A stretch of DNA of 64,000 nucleotides, from NCBI RefSeq assembly GCF_024139115.2, contig NC_085139.1, positions 104,518,158 to 104,582,157 on the forward strand, read 5' to 3'. Positions 44,236 to 56,656 of the stretch are shown here, in pieces. The stretch comes from Armigeres subalbatus (lineage: Eukaryota; Arthropoda; Insecta; Diptera; Culicidae). The notes under the pieces were generated by a model, which worked only from the letters and a program-made list of their open reading frames with translations, made no database searches and had not been told where the DNA came from. Position 1 is the first letter of the stretch; each line of letters starts with the position of its first letter. A program made the translations under genes and the position numbers.

Positions 44236-45546
44236 AAAATATTCATTTTCATGAAGCTACTTCGTTTCGAATTTTGACAAACATCGCATGATTATTCAAA
44301 ACATAGAATGAAATAGTCAGACGACTACTCCACGAACTCATTCATTCGACTGTCACTGAATGTGTTTACTATGTGCAGAAAAAACATAATTAGCATTGTT
44401 TATATTGATGTCGGATTCAAATCGGATTCAGTTCTATGTTCACTCATTTAAAACGTGTTTAGATTTCAGATAATTTATCAATTTGTAGAATGTGCATAAA
44501 TATTCAATGACTAATATTCAATCGAATATTGACATTCCAGTGCCGACTATGAATGTGTCTGAAAGTGAGCTGACAAGTGAAGAAAGAAGAACCTCACCAA
44601 AAAAAAAATCGATTATTTTACAGTCTGGTCATTAGTCATCTGAGTACACGCGACCGCATGAGTAGAGCACTCACACTCATCAAATGCTTTAGCCAATCAA
44701 GCCATTGACACAGCAGAGTGTGATTGATTCACACTCTATACAAATCCGCCCAGGCCGTTGTTGGGGGCATAGAGTGTGATGCTCTCGAATAATAAACAAA
44801 GTGGGCTCGCACGGTGCAATTTATCAACAATGCCTGCTGAGTGTGATTCTTTTGTTTTGTATTTTTCTCTGCTCCTCTTTGCCTATGACGGTGTCTTTCA
44901 GTCAGTAAGACAAAGCAGGGGTAGCTTAGCTAACTCGGTTTGCCAACAGCGGGCTGAAGCTGATGATCATTCGCGAAGTCGAAGCAAATTCTGCTGTTCC
45001 CTCCTATGGGAAATCCCATTGGTATCTGTCAGAGTTTGAGTGAAACATGGCCGCCATCTCCTCTTCTCTGTTGCTCTACTGTAAAACCCCATAAAGAACT
45101 GTCATTGTTTGTGTGAAGAATTTTGCTTCGACTTCGCGAATTGTCTTTCAAGTGATAGTATTCACCCATGCATTTATATAGGGCCGTCGCATTCACACAC
45201 CAGCGAGTGAACTGAATAGACTGTCAGTGCAGGCTGCGTGTGCAATGAGAAGAGAGGTCTTTTGTTTACTTTATCTTTGATTGTTGCTGCTAACCATTTT
45301 CAGTTTTCACTGCTAGGAAGTGAGTGTGAAGAGGGAATGGTATCAATATCCAACAAATTTCAGTCACTGAGATTGAGAATTCGCACCCCTGCTGTGGATA
45401 CACAGCAGTAAAGCACATGTGAAGATTGGAGAAATCAAGTATCCGAAAGATATTCAATGTGCAAAAAAGAGTTAACTGCGATGGAGGCTGGTACTCGGAT
45501 TCTAATGGCTAATCTAATGGATTCTCCGCAAACGTGACCTTTAAGT
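44236..45546. other. Non-coding stretch with an inverted pair
   Basis: TTCGCGAAGTCGAAGCAAA at 44971-44989 and its complement (TTTTGCTTCGACTTCGCGAA) at about 45120-45140 face each other across about 130 bp. They may be inner arms of a larger palindromic element that also carries the repeated ACACTCT/AGAGTGTGA words around 44665-44790. No gene is seen. Confidence 0.45.
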
Positions 45547-45693
45547 GGTCTTGTTGTGTAGGGGTTATCACGCCTATCTAGAGAGTAGGAGGTTGAGGGT
45601 TTGAGTCCCTCCAAGACACGTGGATTCTTTTTCGCAAATTTCATATAAGTTTATCCATTTTGAAACATGTGCTACATTGACAAAAAAAAATGC
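45547..45693 (+). mobile_element. Short tRNA-derived SINE, copy 1, with a nearly complete cloverleaf
   Basis: Bases 45547-45618 fold as a 72-nt tRNA. The acceptor is GGTCTTG/CAAGACA (six of seven pairs), the D arm GTGT/TCAC (three of four), the anticodon arm CCTAT/GTAGG around loop CTAGAGA (anticodon AGA), a 5-base variable loop, and the T arm GAGGG/CCCTC around TTTGAGT. An AGA anticodon would mean serine, but serine tRNAs have a long variable arm, and the same sequence plus a shared 75-bp tail recurs at 44078-44235. It is therefore a SINE, not a tRNA gene. Confidence 0.75.
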
Positions 45694-45996
45694 TTGTTGG
45701 TGAGGCGCAAGTATTGCTATCGTCTAATGATTATTATTGCGAATTAAAACGCAAGAATTGAAAGATTTCCTCTAGAAACAGATTCAAAACACTTCAATAC
45801 ACTAAAGTTCAAACAAGAAACACACGTATTTTCACTCTGTGGGTGATTTGGTTATCGAATTAAAAAACTTTAGAAGTGAACACTTCCGTGAAGTCACTTG
45901 AAGAACTCGACAGAAAAAAAAGTTACCAACATAATAACAAGAGCAGCATTCAGAATAAGTGTCCTCTTTGCGCAGCTTTATAATCAGAAACTTTGG

Positions 45997-47080
45997 GAAA
46001 AACATCCACCGATGCCTTATTCCGGGCAAACGCATATTTTTAAAGTAGGGATCACACTCATCATTCCCTTATTCCGGGTGAATGCCTACTTTTAAAGCAG
46101 CAATCACATCTACACTCTGGAATAAATCTATGCCAACCGCGTTTCTCCTGATTGACCCTTGATTCGTTTATGTGCAGTTTATACTCGATTAGTATAACCT
46201 CCATATCCTCTCTGTACAAGTGTTTAATCTAAGATAGGTTACTTTTCAAAGCAAGTTTGGTATAAACTTTGCAAATATAAATAATGATTTGTATTTATGT
46301 TATTACAGGTTTGGTCTATTACTGAGTGTACCATCCAGAAGAAAATACATTAATCATTGCTTTTCACTGGACAAACTATGATCCCGATGAAGGGTAACAA
46401 TTATCTTTGCTTTATACCCAGCTAGTGTATGCTTGCTACGAAAGGATTTTGTGTTTTAATTGTATTATCGACCGGAGTTATTAAATGACCATCACTTTTT
46501 ATGCTTTTCATAATTATACCATATGCCTTTTATGCCGAATGATCTTAGGCCGCCAAATGGCGTTTTGCCAATGGCCCGCTTCCTTCAGGGATATGTCATT
46601 TTCAGGGAAAGTCATATTCGGGAAGTATAATTTTCGGGAAATATAATTTTCGTTTAAGTCATTTTGGTGAAATGTAATTCCCGGAAAATGTTAATGTCGA
46701 GAATTTGTTTGAGAGATTTGCGGAATTGGTTTTCGAAGAATTGTACAATTTCAAAAAACATCGGATGAACTAAATAATAGGGAATTTCAAATACCCGACC
46801 TCAATAACCTCCCGCATTACAAAAATCCCTCCCAAACTTTCTATAATCGTTTCCTTCGGGTAGAGAATACGTGTTGCAAATTTTGTTTAAATTAACACAT
46901 GGGATAAAAAGTTATACTAAACTGTTCGCTCCATCCCTCTCATCATCTACACAGTCCGATATCGCCTTCCTTAGACGCAGAGAATAAAGGTTCCAAATTT
47001 GGTGCACATTGGTAAATGTTTTATTTTCTTGATGGTCCCGTAAGAGTTATTCTGAACTCCATCACCACCCATATACTTCA
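45997..47080 (-). mobile_element. Diverged inverted relic of the Helitron found at 58-62 kb
   Basis: Read on the + strand, ACATCCACCGATGCC, TTATTCCGGGCAAACGC, ACATTAATCATTGCTTTT, CATTTTCAGGGAAAG and TTCCTTCGGGTAGAGAAT follow one another. They match, in the same order, the reverse complement of 59370-59770 and 61260-61480. Many substitutions and indels separate them. Both Helitron termini are missing. Confidence 0.7.
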
Positions 47081-47116
47081 TTTGAAGATGGGAGGTTTAC
47101 AAGACTGATTATCAAT

Positions 47117-50100
47117 TTCATTATTATTATTTATTTAGTTTACATCTAAACAGATAACACTGAATCAACAATTTGACGCCACAATACACGGTTCGAGGCC
47201 GCATCTCTCCATCCTCGGATACGCTCCACGCTCGCCAAGTCGTTTTGCACCTGGTCTGCCCATCTCGCTCGCTGCGCTCCACGCCGCCTCGTACATGCCG
47301 GATCGGAAGCGAACACCATCTTTGCAGGGTTGCTGTCCGGCATTCTTGCAACATGTCCTGCCCATCGTACCCTTCCGGCTTTAGCTACCTTCTGGATACT
47401 GGGTTCGCCGTAGAGTTGGGCGAGCTCATGGTTCATTCTTCGCCGCCACACACCGTCTTCTTGCACACCGCCAAAGATGGTCCTAAGCACCCGTCTCTCG
47501 AATACTCCGAGTGCTTGCAAATCCTCCTCGAGCATTGTCCATGTTTCATGTCCGTAGAGGACAACCGGTCTTACAAGCATCTTGTACATGTCACATTTGG
47601 TGCGGTGGCGAATCTTTTTCGACCGCAGTTTCTTCTGGAGCCCGTAGTAGGCCCGAGTTCCACAGATGATGCGCCTTCGTATTTCACGACTAACGTTGTT
47701 GTCAGCCGTTAGCAATGATCCGAGGTAGACGAATTCCTCGACCACCTCGAAGGTATCCCCGTCTATCGTAACACTGCTTCCCAGGGGGGCCCTGTCGCGC
47801 TCGGTTCCGCCCACTAGCATGTACTTTGTCTTTGACGCATTCACCACCAGTCCAACTTTTGTTGTTTGACGTTTCAGGCAGGTATACAGTTCTGCCACCT
47901 TTGCAAATGTTCGGCCGACAATGTCCATGTCATCCGCGAAGCAAATAAATTGACTGGATCTGTTGAAAATCGTACCCCGGCTGTTACACCCGGCTCTCCA
48001 CATGACACCTTCTAGCGCAATGTTGAACAACAGGCACGAAAGTCCATCACCTTGTCTTAGTCCCCGGCGCGATTCGAACGAACTGGAGTGTTCGCCCGAA
48101 ATCTTCACACAGTTTTGCACACCATCCACCGTTGCTTTGATCAGTCTGGTAAGCTTCCCAGGGAAGCTGTTCTCGTCCATAATTTTCCATAGCTTAATGC
48201 GGTCTATACTGTCGTATGCCGCCTTGAAATCAACGAACAGATGGTGCGTTGGGACCTGGTATTCACGGTATTTTTGAAGGATTTGCCATACAGTAAAGAT
48301 CTGGTCCGTTGTCGAGCGGCCGTCAACGAAGCCGGCTTGATAACTTCAAACGAACTCGTTCACTAATGGTGAAAGACGACAGAAGATGATCTGGGATATC
48401 ACTTTGTAGGCGGCATTAAGGATGGTGATCGCTCGAAAGTTCTCACACTCCAGTTTGTCGCCTTTCTTGTAGATGGGGCATATAACCCCTTCCTTCCACT
48501 CCTCCGGTAGCTGTTCGGTTTCCCAGATTCTGACTATCAGTTTGTGCAGGCAAGTGGCAAGCTTTTCCGGGGTCATCTTAATGAGCTCAGCTCCGATACC
48601 ATCCTTACTAGCTGCTTTATTGGTCTTTAGCTGTTGAATGGCATCCTTAACTTCCCTCAAGGTGGGGGCTGGTTGGCTTCCATCGTCCGCTGAACTGAAC
48701 TCCGCTGCCTTGACTTTCACTGCCTGTACTCTCAGCGCCATTCAGATGTTCCTCGTAGTGCTGCTTCCACCTTTCGATCACCACACGTTCGTCCGTCAAG
48801 ATGCTCCCATCCTTATCCCGGCACATTTCGGCTCGCGGCACGAAGCCTTTGCGGGATGCGTTAAGCTTCTGATAGAACTTGCGTGTATCTTGAGAACGGC
48901 ACAGCTGTTCCATCTCCTCGCACTCCGCTTCTTCCAGGCGCCGTTTCTTCTCCTGAAAAAGACGGGTCTGCTGTCTCCGCTTTCGTCTATAACGTTCCAC
49001 GTTCTGCCGGGTACCTTGCTGCAGCGCGACCGCCCGCGCTGCGTCCTTCTCCTCCAGAATCTGTCTGCACTCTTCGTCGAACCAATCGTTCCGTCGACTT
49101 CGACCCATATACCAGACGTTGTTCTCCGCTGCGTCGTTAATGGCTGCTTTGACTGTATTCCAGCAGTCCTCAAGAGGGGCCCCATCGAGCTCACCCTCTT
49201 CCGGCAACGCTGCCTCAAGATGCTGCGCGTATGCAATGGCGGCATCAGGTTGCTTCAGTCGCTCTAGGTCGTACCGCGGCGGTCGTCGGTACCGAACATT
49301 GTTGATGACGGATAGTTTTGGGCGCAGTTTAACCATCACCAGATAGTGGTCAGAGTCGATGTTAGCGCCACGATATGTCCTGACGTCGATAATGTCGGAG
49401 AAGTGCCGTCCATCAATCAGAACGTGGTCGATTTGTGATTCTGTCTGCAGTGGCGATCTCCAGGTGTACCGATACGGGAGGCTGTGTTGGAAGTAGGTGC
49501 TGCGAATGGCCATATTCTTGGAGGCGGCGAAATCAATTAGTCGTAGGCCGTTTTCGTTCGTCAGCCGGTGAGCGCTGACCTTCTCAATAGTCGGTCTAAA
49601 CTCCTCCTCTTGGCCAACCTGAGCGTTCAAATCTCCTATGATGATTTTGACGTCGTGGCTTGGGCAGCTGTCGTACTCACGTTCCAGCTGCGCGTAGAAT
49701 GCGTCCTTATCATCATCAGTGCTTCCGGAGTGTGGGCTATGGACGTTGATTATGCTGAAGTTGAAGAACCGGCCTTTGATCCTCAACCTGCACATTCTTT
49801 CATTGATCGACCACCACCCGATCACGCGCCCTTGCATATCGCCCATCACTATGAAAGCTGTTCCCAGCTCGTGTGTGTTGCCGCAGCTCTGGTAGATGGT
49901 ATGATTACCTCTAAACGTTCGTACCATTGATCCCTTCCAACAAACCTGCAGCGCTACGATGCCGAATCCACGGTCCTTGAGTATATCGGCGAGTATGCGT
50001 GTGCTCCCGATGAAGTTTAGAGATTTGCAGTTCCACGAACCGAGTTTCCAATCGCTAGTCCCTTTTCGTCGCAGTGGTCTTCGCCGATGGTTCCGGTCCG

Positions 50101-50470
50101 TACTCTCTTGTTGATTGTTCGTTGCGTGAGTTTTTTTTTTTTGGCTGGCTTGCAGGACCATTCCTCCTTATTTCCGGTGGACCATGGTGCACAGTTTCAC
50201 TTAGAGTCCCTCGCTGGCACTCGGACGATGATCAGCCGCCCCTAACATGGAGAACAGACGCTGTTGTGAGCCGATCCTGACGTGGAGAACAGGCGCTCAA
50301 TAAGATTTGCACCTCCGGAGAGAAGCAAACCCCCCCTTCCCTGTCAGCATACGACCATAGTTCCCACCGGGGTTGGTTACCCGATCTTCCCTAAGGTTGC
50401 TCGTATCCCGGCCAGCACCGTGGGGAGGTAGGGATTGGAGTTGCTGGGTAAGAGGCTAAGAACCGCGAGA
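47117..50470 (-). mobile_element. RTE-clade (JAM-like) retrotransposon, near full length
   Basis: The minus-strand element carries endonuclease and reverse transcriptase and ends in ATAATAATAA (47130-47119), the short tandem tail usual for RTE elements. The 5' leader runs from 50161 up to about 50470 (boundary inferred from the change in composition). The coding part is broken only twice. Confidence 0.8.
47146..50161 (-). pseudogene. RTE-type endonuclease/reverse transcriptase with one frameshift and one nonsense codon
   Basis: From the ATG at 50161 a 504-codon frame encodes a basic leader and the AP-endonuclease domain: LGSWNCKSL (about residues 40-48), IIIGDLNAQVG and DSDHYLVMV. The linker ends HYEEHLNGAES. 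A one-base shift near 48700-48740 moves to the RT frame (48741 downward). TGA at 48346-48348 stops it just before SYQAGFVDGRSTTDQ, after which the same frame is open to 47146. RT motifs are CPIYKKGDKLECENFRAI, FVDFKAAYDSID, SRRGLRQGDGLSCLLFN and ICFADDMDIV (catalytic FADD intact), followed by YLGSLLTAD and a C-terminal zinc-ribbon-like/helical region with VVLYGHETW. The length fits RTE elements of about 3.3 kb. Function needs both domains in one polypeptide, so this copy is inactive but looks recent. Confidence 0.92.
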
Positions 50471-51130
50471 TGGGGTCTATTTTATTCCTTAAGGTACGCG
50501 AAGTACCAATGGTACGCTTTACCCAGCATTTGCCGTGCTATCTTCCATTATCTGCAGTTCTTCTCATTTTATTAGTTGTCTTTTATTTCTGCTTGGCTTC
50601 CGCGTATGTCCATCATCTCCCATCGTGCTTCTTATGAATTTTATACATTTCCATTTAAAACTTGTCTGATTCGTTTCGAATTTTATTTCGTCTGGTATGG
50701 TAACATATTAAAAAGTCTGAATCCTTTGTAAAATAATGAATTTTGTGTTCCCGACATCGTCATGTTTGGTAATCGCAAACCGTTCGCACTCCTTGTCGCA
50801 TACCGTTGTACATCTGATCCATACATTATTTGTCACGTATTTCGGGGTCAGTCCATTTCTAGTTTTTAAAACTTGAATCAGTGATGTGATTCGCTCTCTT
50901 CTTATCTTCTTCCTAATTCTTTAAATTCTTCTTAAAATTCTGGCAATATGTGTATCAAAATTCTTGGAATTGTTTAGGAAACATATTTTCCATGTAGTTA
51001 AGACCATAAGATGGATGTCAACCGGGACGATCATACTGGAACAGGTTCCCGGAGGGCCTTAAGTGGCCACAAACTTATTTAGAAGAGACCCTGGCATTAA
51101 AATTCTTGGAGTTGTTTCGGAAACATGTTT
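50471..51130. other. Non-coding stretch, no gene seen
   Basis: No coding signal. A segment at about 51010-51130 (GGAACAGGTTCCCGGAGGGCCTTAAG onward) resembles, in inverse, text at 54980-55170 containing GGCCCCACGGGAACCTG. Confidence 0.45.
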
Positions 51131-52652
51131 TTCCATGAACACGCAGAAAAAACTATTTTAAAAACAATAATATCTCACATAAATTCAAAAAGAATTTCGC
51201 ATTGTTTTGGCGGTAATAAGAATTATTGTTGTTTCAACAATCCAATATGATTGTTTTCATAGAAGCTTAGAAAGCTTGAGCTTTTCTGAAAGTTTTGTGC
51301 GATTAAATAGTATTGTTGATTTAACAAGAGATCTCTGGTTATTTAAAAAATAATACTTTTTAATTTAAATGTCTTTCTTCTCGCAATTATTTATAAAATT
51401 AACAAAAAATGTTTTAATTTTTATTGGTATTTTATTTAAAACATTCGTTTGCAGTAACAAAGACGAGTTGATACAGGTCATTTTAGGTGAAAGTTAAACC
51501 GTATGAGTCCACAGAAGAGAGAAACCAACTGTCGATCTGAAATTTGTTTTGTTATTATTAAATTTTCGGAAACTATGTATTTGGATTATTCACTTACCTA
51601 TTTAAAAAGCAATTTTTGTTATGCGCCGTTGTTATGCGATGCGGATGTCCACTACATGTCCGGTTCTACAGGTCTCCGAGGGTTGAAAAGTTTGCTCTAC
51701 AGTTGAAACAATTTGGCCTACCGAATGGCCGAGGGTTCTATGGAACACCGATAAAATAATCGTAATTAAACAACAGATTAAAATAATATGATTCATAATG
51801 AGAAAAACGTGCGAACATACCTTGAATCATGGCAAAAACATAACAATCCCGGTGTATATTTTTCCCGAAAATCTGAGGAAACTGGAGATTTTGAAATTCT
51901 TACCACGATTGTTTATACTCAAATCAAGCCGAATATTCCAATGTGCCTAATTATTTTTGGACAACCAAAATGCTTCATAATCAGTTGTTTTATATTGATA
52001 AATTTCAAGGCAATAAAACAAGGCAATTCTCAAGAAAATGGTTAAATAATGTTCGGTCTGATCTTGGAATTTCTATGCAGGCTTATATCCTTATATAATC
52101 ATTTTTGGTCATAGCTACTATTATGTGTCATAGCTACTATAAGTGTTTCATGACAGTATGCAATGTCCGAATTGGGATATATAACAATGGTACAAATTTA
52201 TTACACAACTAACTGAACAGTTCAGTTAGTGACGAAATGTCAAAATGAAGTCACTCTCAATAACCGCTGAAATATCATACATTTGTAGTCAACGTACCAC
52301 TGTTTGAAATCTTAAATGCATTACAGCTACCGAGCGATATTCGCTAAGTGAAACGTTTGCATGTTACATTTATCGGAAGGCTATTATAATTTTCAAACAA
52401 ACATATTTATTATTAAATTTTGTGCACTTAAATCTGCTGAGGTTGTTTTCAAATGTATAAATTAAAATCATTCGAGCTTTTTCAAAAAGCTCATTTGCAA
52501 TAACTATTGTTGAAACAAAAATACTTCAATATTGATATTATCTCAACAAACCTTGTTGAAACAATAAGTTTTGTAGTATTTTCAATTGAATGTGAGGACA
52601 TGAAAACAACAATCATGTTTTTTGGTTCAATGGTAGAAATTTTTTGTCCGTG
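51131..52652. mobile_element. Possible DNA-transposon remnant with CACGCAGAAAAA-type ends
   Basis: CACGCAGAAAAAACTA at about 51138 and, inverted, TTTTTTGTCCGTG at 52639-52651 could be termini of one element. Both ends are followed inward by words with AACAATAAT or ACAACAAT (for example TTGTTGAAACAATAAG near 52555 and TTGTTGTTTCAACAATCC near 51224). No transposase is seen. The 67-codon and 85-codon ORFs at 51503 and 51788 have no domain. Confidence 0.35.
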
Positions 52653-52740
52653 AAGGTGAGACCGATGCTGGGTCCTTGGGGCGAATGACCATTAGACCGC
52701 ACGAAAATTAGGTCGAATGACAAGTTAGAAGTGAATAGTC

Positions 52741-52833
52741 AGAAGTAAGCAGTGAGAAGTGAAAAGTAAAAAGTGGAAAGAGAAAAGTGAAAAGTGAAAT
52801 GAAAGAAATGAGAAAAAAAGAAGTGAAAAGTGA
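52741..52833. repeat. Polypurine AGAAGTGA-type tract, left
   Basis: The + strand is almost purely purine plus T in the word GAAGTGAAAAGTGA, about 90 bp. A related tract is at 53767-53900. Confidence 0.8.
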
Positions 52834-53275
52834 CACAGTGCTGACCCGATTTTGTCACTCCCATATTTTGTCACTCAGATTTTATTACATTTTCGACCCA
52901 ATTTTATCACATCCCGATTTTGTCACGTTTTTGACCAATTTTATCTCCACAAATAAAATTAAAATTTTAGTCTTTCTTTTTTTTTTGTAAACTATTTCGC
53001 AAACAACAATGATTTTCATGAAATAACTTACAGCGCCTGTGGTTTATTATAAACCATTTCTGAGTTCCTGTCAAGAATTTTTTAGACCTTTTTGGCAAGA
53101 AATAACGGGTACCGTTCACGAAATTTACGATGCCAAGGTGTAAACTGATTCATATTTGTGAAATTGATTAAAAAATTGAAAATAAAGTAAAATCCGATTT
53201 AGTCACATTCCCTATTTTATTACCCCAAAATTCACCAAGGAATGATAAAGTCGGGATATTACTATAGTGAGAAAT
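52834..53275. mobile_element. Possible TIR element with CCGATTTTGTCAC repeats
   Basis: The left end reads CAGTGCTGACCCGATTTTGTCAC and the right end, inverted, reads CTATAGTAATATCCCGACTTTATCA, giving imperfect inverted termini. CCCGATTTTGTCAC-like words recur at 52845, 52911 and 53190. There is no ORF. Confidence 0.4.
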
Positions 53276-53766
53276 GAGAAGAGAGAAGCTGGGTGGTGCG
53301 GATAGAATCGATTTGGTTGTCAAACTGAAGCCAAAATTTTCTATTGTGCCGGAGCCAAACATTGAAGAGTGTGGTTATGTTCGTTTCTGATCTATTATTG
53401 AGAAGTATTGTTATTATTTGGGGAAAAAATAAAAATAAACTTTGTTTGAGTTTTGTATTCTTTGTAACTAATATTCTCACATTATATTTCGAGTGGGAAA
53501 TTAGTAGGAATTCAACTAAAAAGCACTCGTTACGAAGTTTTACGAGATTCAGCAGTTGATTGGTGCATGAATGTATGTAAACAAGTGTAAAGTCATGTAG
53601 AGTCCAGCGCATTTGTGCGCCCTCATGCAGCGTGGAAAGAGAAATTCGAAGAGCGGGAAATGTTTGACAGCCAAGTAACTGCAAAATAATTTTGTTTATG
53701 GGAGTGATTTCAAAATATCCCTCCACTCGCTTGAGCGCAGAAAAGCGGCTCTATCCGCAGCACCCA

Positions 53767-53900
53767 GGAGAGAAGTAAGAAGTGAGAAGTGAAGAGTGAG
53801 TAGTGAGATGCGAGAAGTGAGAGGAGAGAAGTTTAAAGGGAGAAGAAGGAAGAATCTAGACGGAAAAGAGAAAAAAGAAAAAGAAAGAAGAAAGAAGTTA
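53767..53900. repeat. Polypurine AGAAGTGA-type tract, right
   Basis: GAGAAGTGAGAAGTGAAGAGTGAG-like words for about 70 bp, then AGAAGAAGG. Related in composition and phrase to 52741-52833, about 1 kb away. Confidence 0.75.
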
Positions 53901-56437
53901 GAAGAAGCAATCTGAGCAATGCAGCAAATAAAAAAGTGTGGATCTATTGCATCCACAACTTCTTATTTACCACATTGTTCAGAATGCTCAGAGCAGTGGG
54001 GGCGGTTGACCTCCAGGAACGTCAAAATTTAAATTATCCAGAGGTAAGTTGGCGGCCGTTATCGCTCGCGGGAAACTGGATACGATTATATCAACATTCT
54101 TGAATTTGTTCTGGAAGCATGCTTTTCTAAGCTTATGGGCCTTCAAAAAGGTTTGCTATCGAAACGGTAAACCTGCTAAAGTGATTAAAAACAGTCGGGC
54201 AGGTATGTTTTACCTCTCTTACTCGATACCTTCAAATTGATATTGCTCGTTATTAGAATTCAACTAATAACGGAGTTAGAGCTCTAGTTGCAGTAACTTG
54301 AACTAAATGATTGGGATTTTGTCATCATTTAGTCTAAGTTACTGAAACTATAGCTATAACGCCGTTACTAGTGGAATTCAAACAACAATCCATTAGGCAG
54401 AGTGGTAGAAAAACCTTCGCACTAGAAGTCCGCCATACAACATATTTTGAAATTCAGCTTCTGGAATGTGTTATTGACAAACTACTTAATGATCGAACGC
54501 AAATTACTGAATGATCGTTAGCATCCTTGCCTTCAATATCGAATAAGGACGAGACCGCATTGAGCACTAGTGGTTACAGAATATCGAATCTATAAAATTT
54601 AGGTTCCACAAAAATCTGTTTCGTTCTTGTGGCAAAACACATGTTTGCCCTACTACTTTTGGAAACATGCTTCCGAAACAATTGCTTGATTTTTTTTTAA
54701 TCTATGTTACCAGGGTCCCCAGTTATCCTTGTAGGATTACCAATCCACAGATGCTTTCGATTGGGAAATATGATCAACTCGCTGGGCATAGAGTATCCTG
54801 TGTGCTCACTACACAAGACACATAGTTAAGCAATTGATCGGCATAAAATAGCTTTCAATTGATTTACTGTGGATTAACAAGTAGAATTGATGAAAAACAG
54901 GTCAAGTTCCAGTTGTCATGTAAAAGCAATGGAGAAAAAGAAGATAGCCAGGGTTTCTTTTAACTGAGGGATTCCATTGGGCCCCACGGAAACCTGTTTA
55001 AGAATGACCAGTCCGTTGTCAAAGCATCGAATGGCCTAATTACACATAAGACCATGCTTCCGAGACAATTTCATGAATTTTGAAACCCATATTGCCAGGG
55101 TTTCTTCCAAATGAGTTTGTGGCCACTTTAGGCCCCACGGGAACCTGTTTCCGGAATAACCGTTCCGTGAACAATTCCTAAGAAATTACTTCGAAAGTTA
55201 CCTTATTTAAACCATACGCAATTTCTAGAGGCATTCTTTCTAAAATTGCTGCAGGAGTTCCCTCGAAATTGTTTGAATTTTGAGAATAAAGTACATATTT
55301 TCTTATGAAATTCGTAAAGAACTTTCCATAGGAATTGCTGGAGTAATTGCCGTAAAAATTTCCTAAGACATTGCTGAAAAAACTCCTCATGGAAGCATCT
55401 CCATTGGAATTCCTAAAGGAATTTCCGAAAGAACTCGTGAATTAATTTTTGAATGAACTTTAATGGATTTTCCAAAGAAATTCCAAAGATATTTTTATAG
55501 AAATTTCCAAATGAATATTTAATTTCCGAAGGAGTTCTAAAAGGAATTTCCGAATATATTGCTAAAGAAAGGAGGTTCCTAAAGAAATTTTCGAAAGAAT
55601 TCCAAAGGAATTTCCGATGTAGTCCCTGAATGAATTTGCAAAGGAATAATACTGCAGAAATATTTTAGTAGACAAGGAGATTTCCAAAGGAACTAGTTAA
55701 GGAATCCCTGAAGGAAATTAGGGGGAATGTCCAAAAGAATTCTTGGAGAAATTCAAGAAAGTCGGAAATTTATTCAGGAACTCATTCTTCAATTATTTTA
55801 ACAATTCGTTCAAAAATATCTAAATAGTAGTTTGTGCAACTAGTTGCAAAAATCGAGTTTTGCAACGAGTTGCACACGCTATTTTTTGCAATGACGAAAA
55901 ATTGGCTTTAATATGATTAATCTGTACCAAAATTGTATAGTCTAGTTTAATCCTCATGATCATTCTTGCCAATAAATCATATTTCTGCAGAGAGCAATCA
56001 GATTTCATGTTATCGTGTCACATTGCATAGTTCGACAAGCCATGAAGCAAATAGGATAGGAATCCTACACAAAGGCTCAGCTATGAATACAGCAAACTAA
56101 TTGCTGTAGACAAAAAGCGCGATGCGCAATAAAAATATTTCTGCGGGATTTGGCTGATGGACCAAAATCTCATATGAAACCTCGTCATTTCCCGTAGTGG
56201 GCACCACCTAGCCGTCTCTCTCAGGGCACCAGGAGAGAACGTGCATTATTTTAATTTGTTAATTGTTACATGTTGATAGTTAATCTTTATGTTTGTATAA
56301 AATAATAGTTACGTGGGGCTGTTACACTGGCTGAACTTCCTTTTGGAAAATTTTGATGTCATGTTCATCAAACTAATTAGCGCAGAGAATTCACTATTTA
56401 AGCACTTACCCAAGCTAATTCAGCAAAATGTAGTGAA
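53901..56437. other. Non-coding stretch with dispersed and degenerate repeats
   Basis: At about 54700-55170 two related segments contain CCAGGGTTTCTT and GGCCCCACGG(G)AAACCTG about 125-160 bp apart. From 55190 to 55760 short GGAATTTCCGAAAGAATTCC-type words recur with heavy drift. At 54245-54375 an AACTAATAACGGAGTTAGAGCT phrase and its inverse (TAGCTATAACGCCGTTACTAG) form an inverted pair of about 120 bp. No gene is seen. Confidence 0.45.
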
Positions 56438-56656
56438 TTGTGTGATCGAATTGAAAGAGGAAGTGACATTCATAGATATAACACTAGAAACGCGGAAGAT
56501 ATAAGAACACCATACTTTTTGCATGGAGCTTCACAAAATTCTTTGTTTTTTAAAGGTATCAATTATTTTAATTCGATGCCTACACATATCAAACGTGCAA
56601 CGACATTATCACAGTTTAAGAGACTTTGTGTTTCACACGTAAAAGCTGCCTTTTAG
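56438..56656 (+). pseudogene. C-terminus of a CR1/L2-like LINE reverse transcriptase protein
   Basis: The last about 60 codons before the stop contain RYNTRNAEDIR, SLFFKGINYFNSMP and IKRATTLSQFKRL. This follows the pattern YNTRN...LF-KG---YN-LP--IK---L--FK that ends CR1- and L2-type LINE proteins. No RT blocks are found upstream, so only the 3' end was inserted or survives. The ATG at 56438 is not the element start. The downstream sequence to about 56815 includes a GATGATGATGATGG run that could be the 3' terminal repeat. Confidence 0.6.

Noticed and set aside
45547..45618. tRNA-Ser gene (AGA anticodon)
   Set aside because: The variable loop is too short for serine tRNA, and a second copy shares the downstream tail.
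53262..53726. 154-codon minus-strand ORF
   Set aside because: No domain, partly overlaps repeat-like sequence, and low-complexity hydrophobic runs suggest chance in AT-rich DNA.
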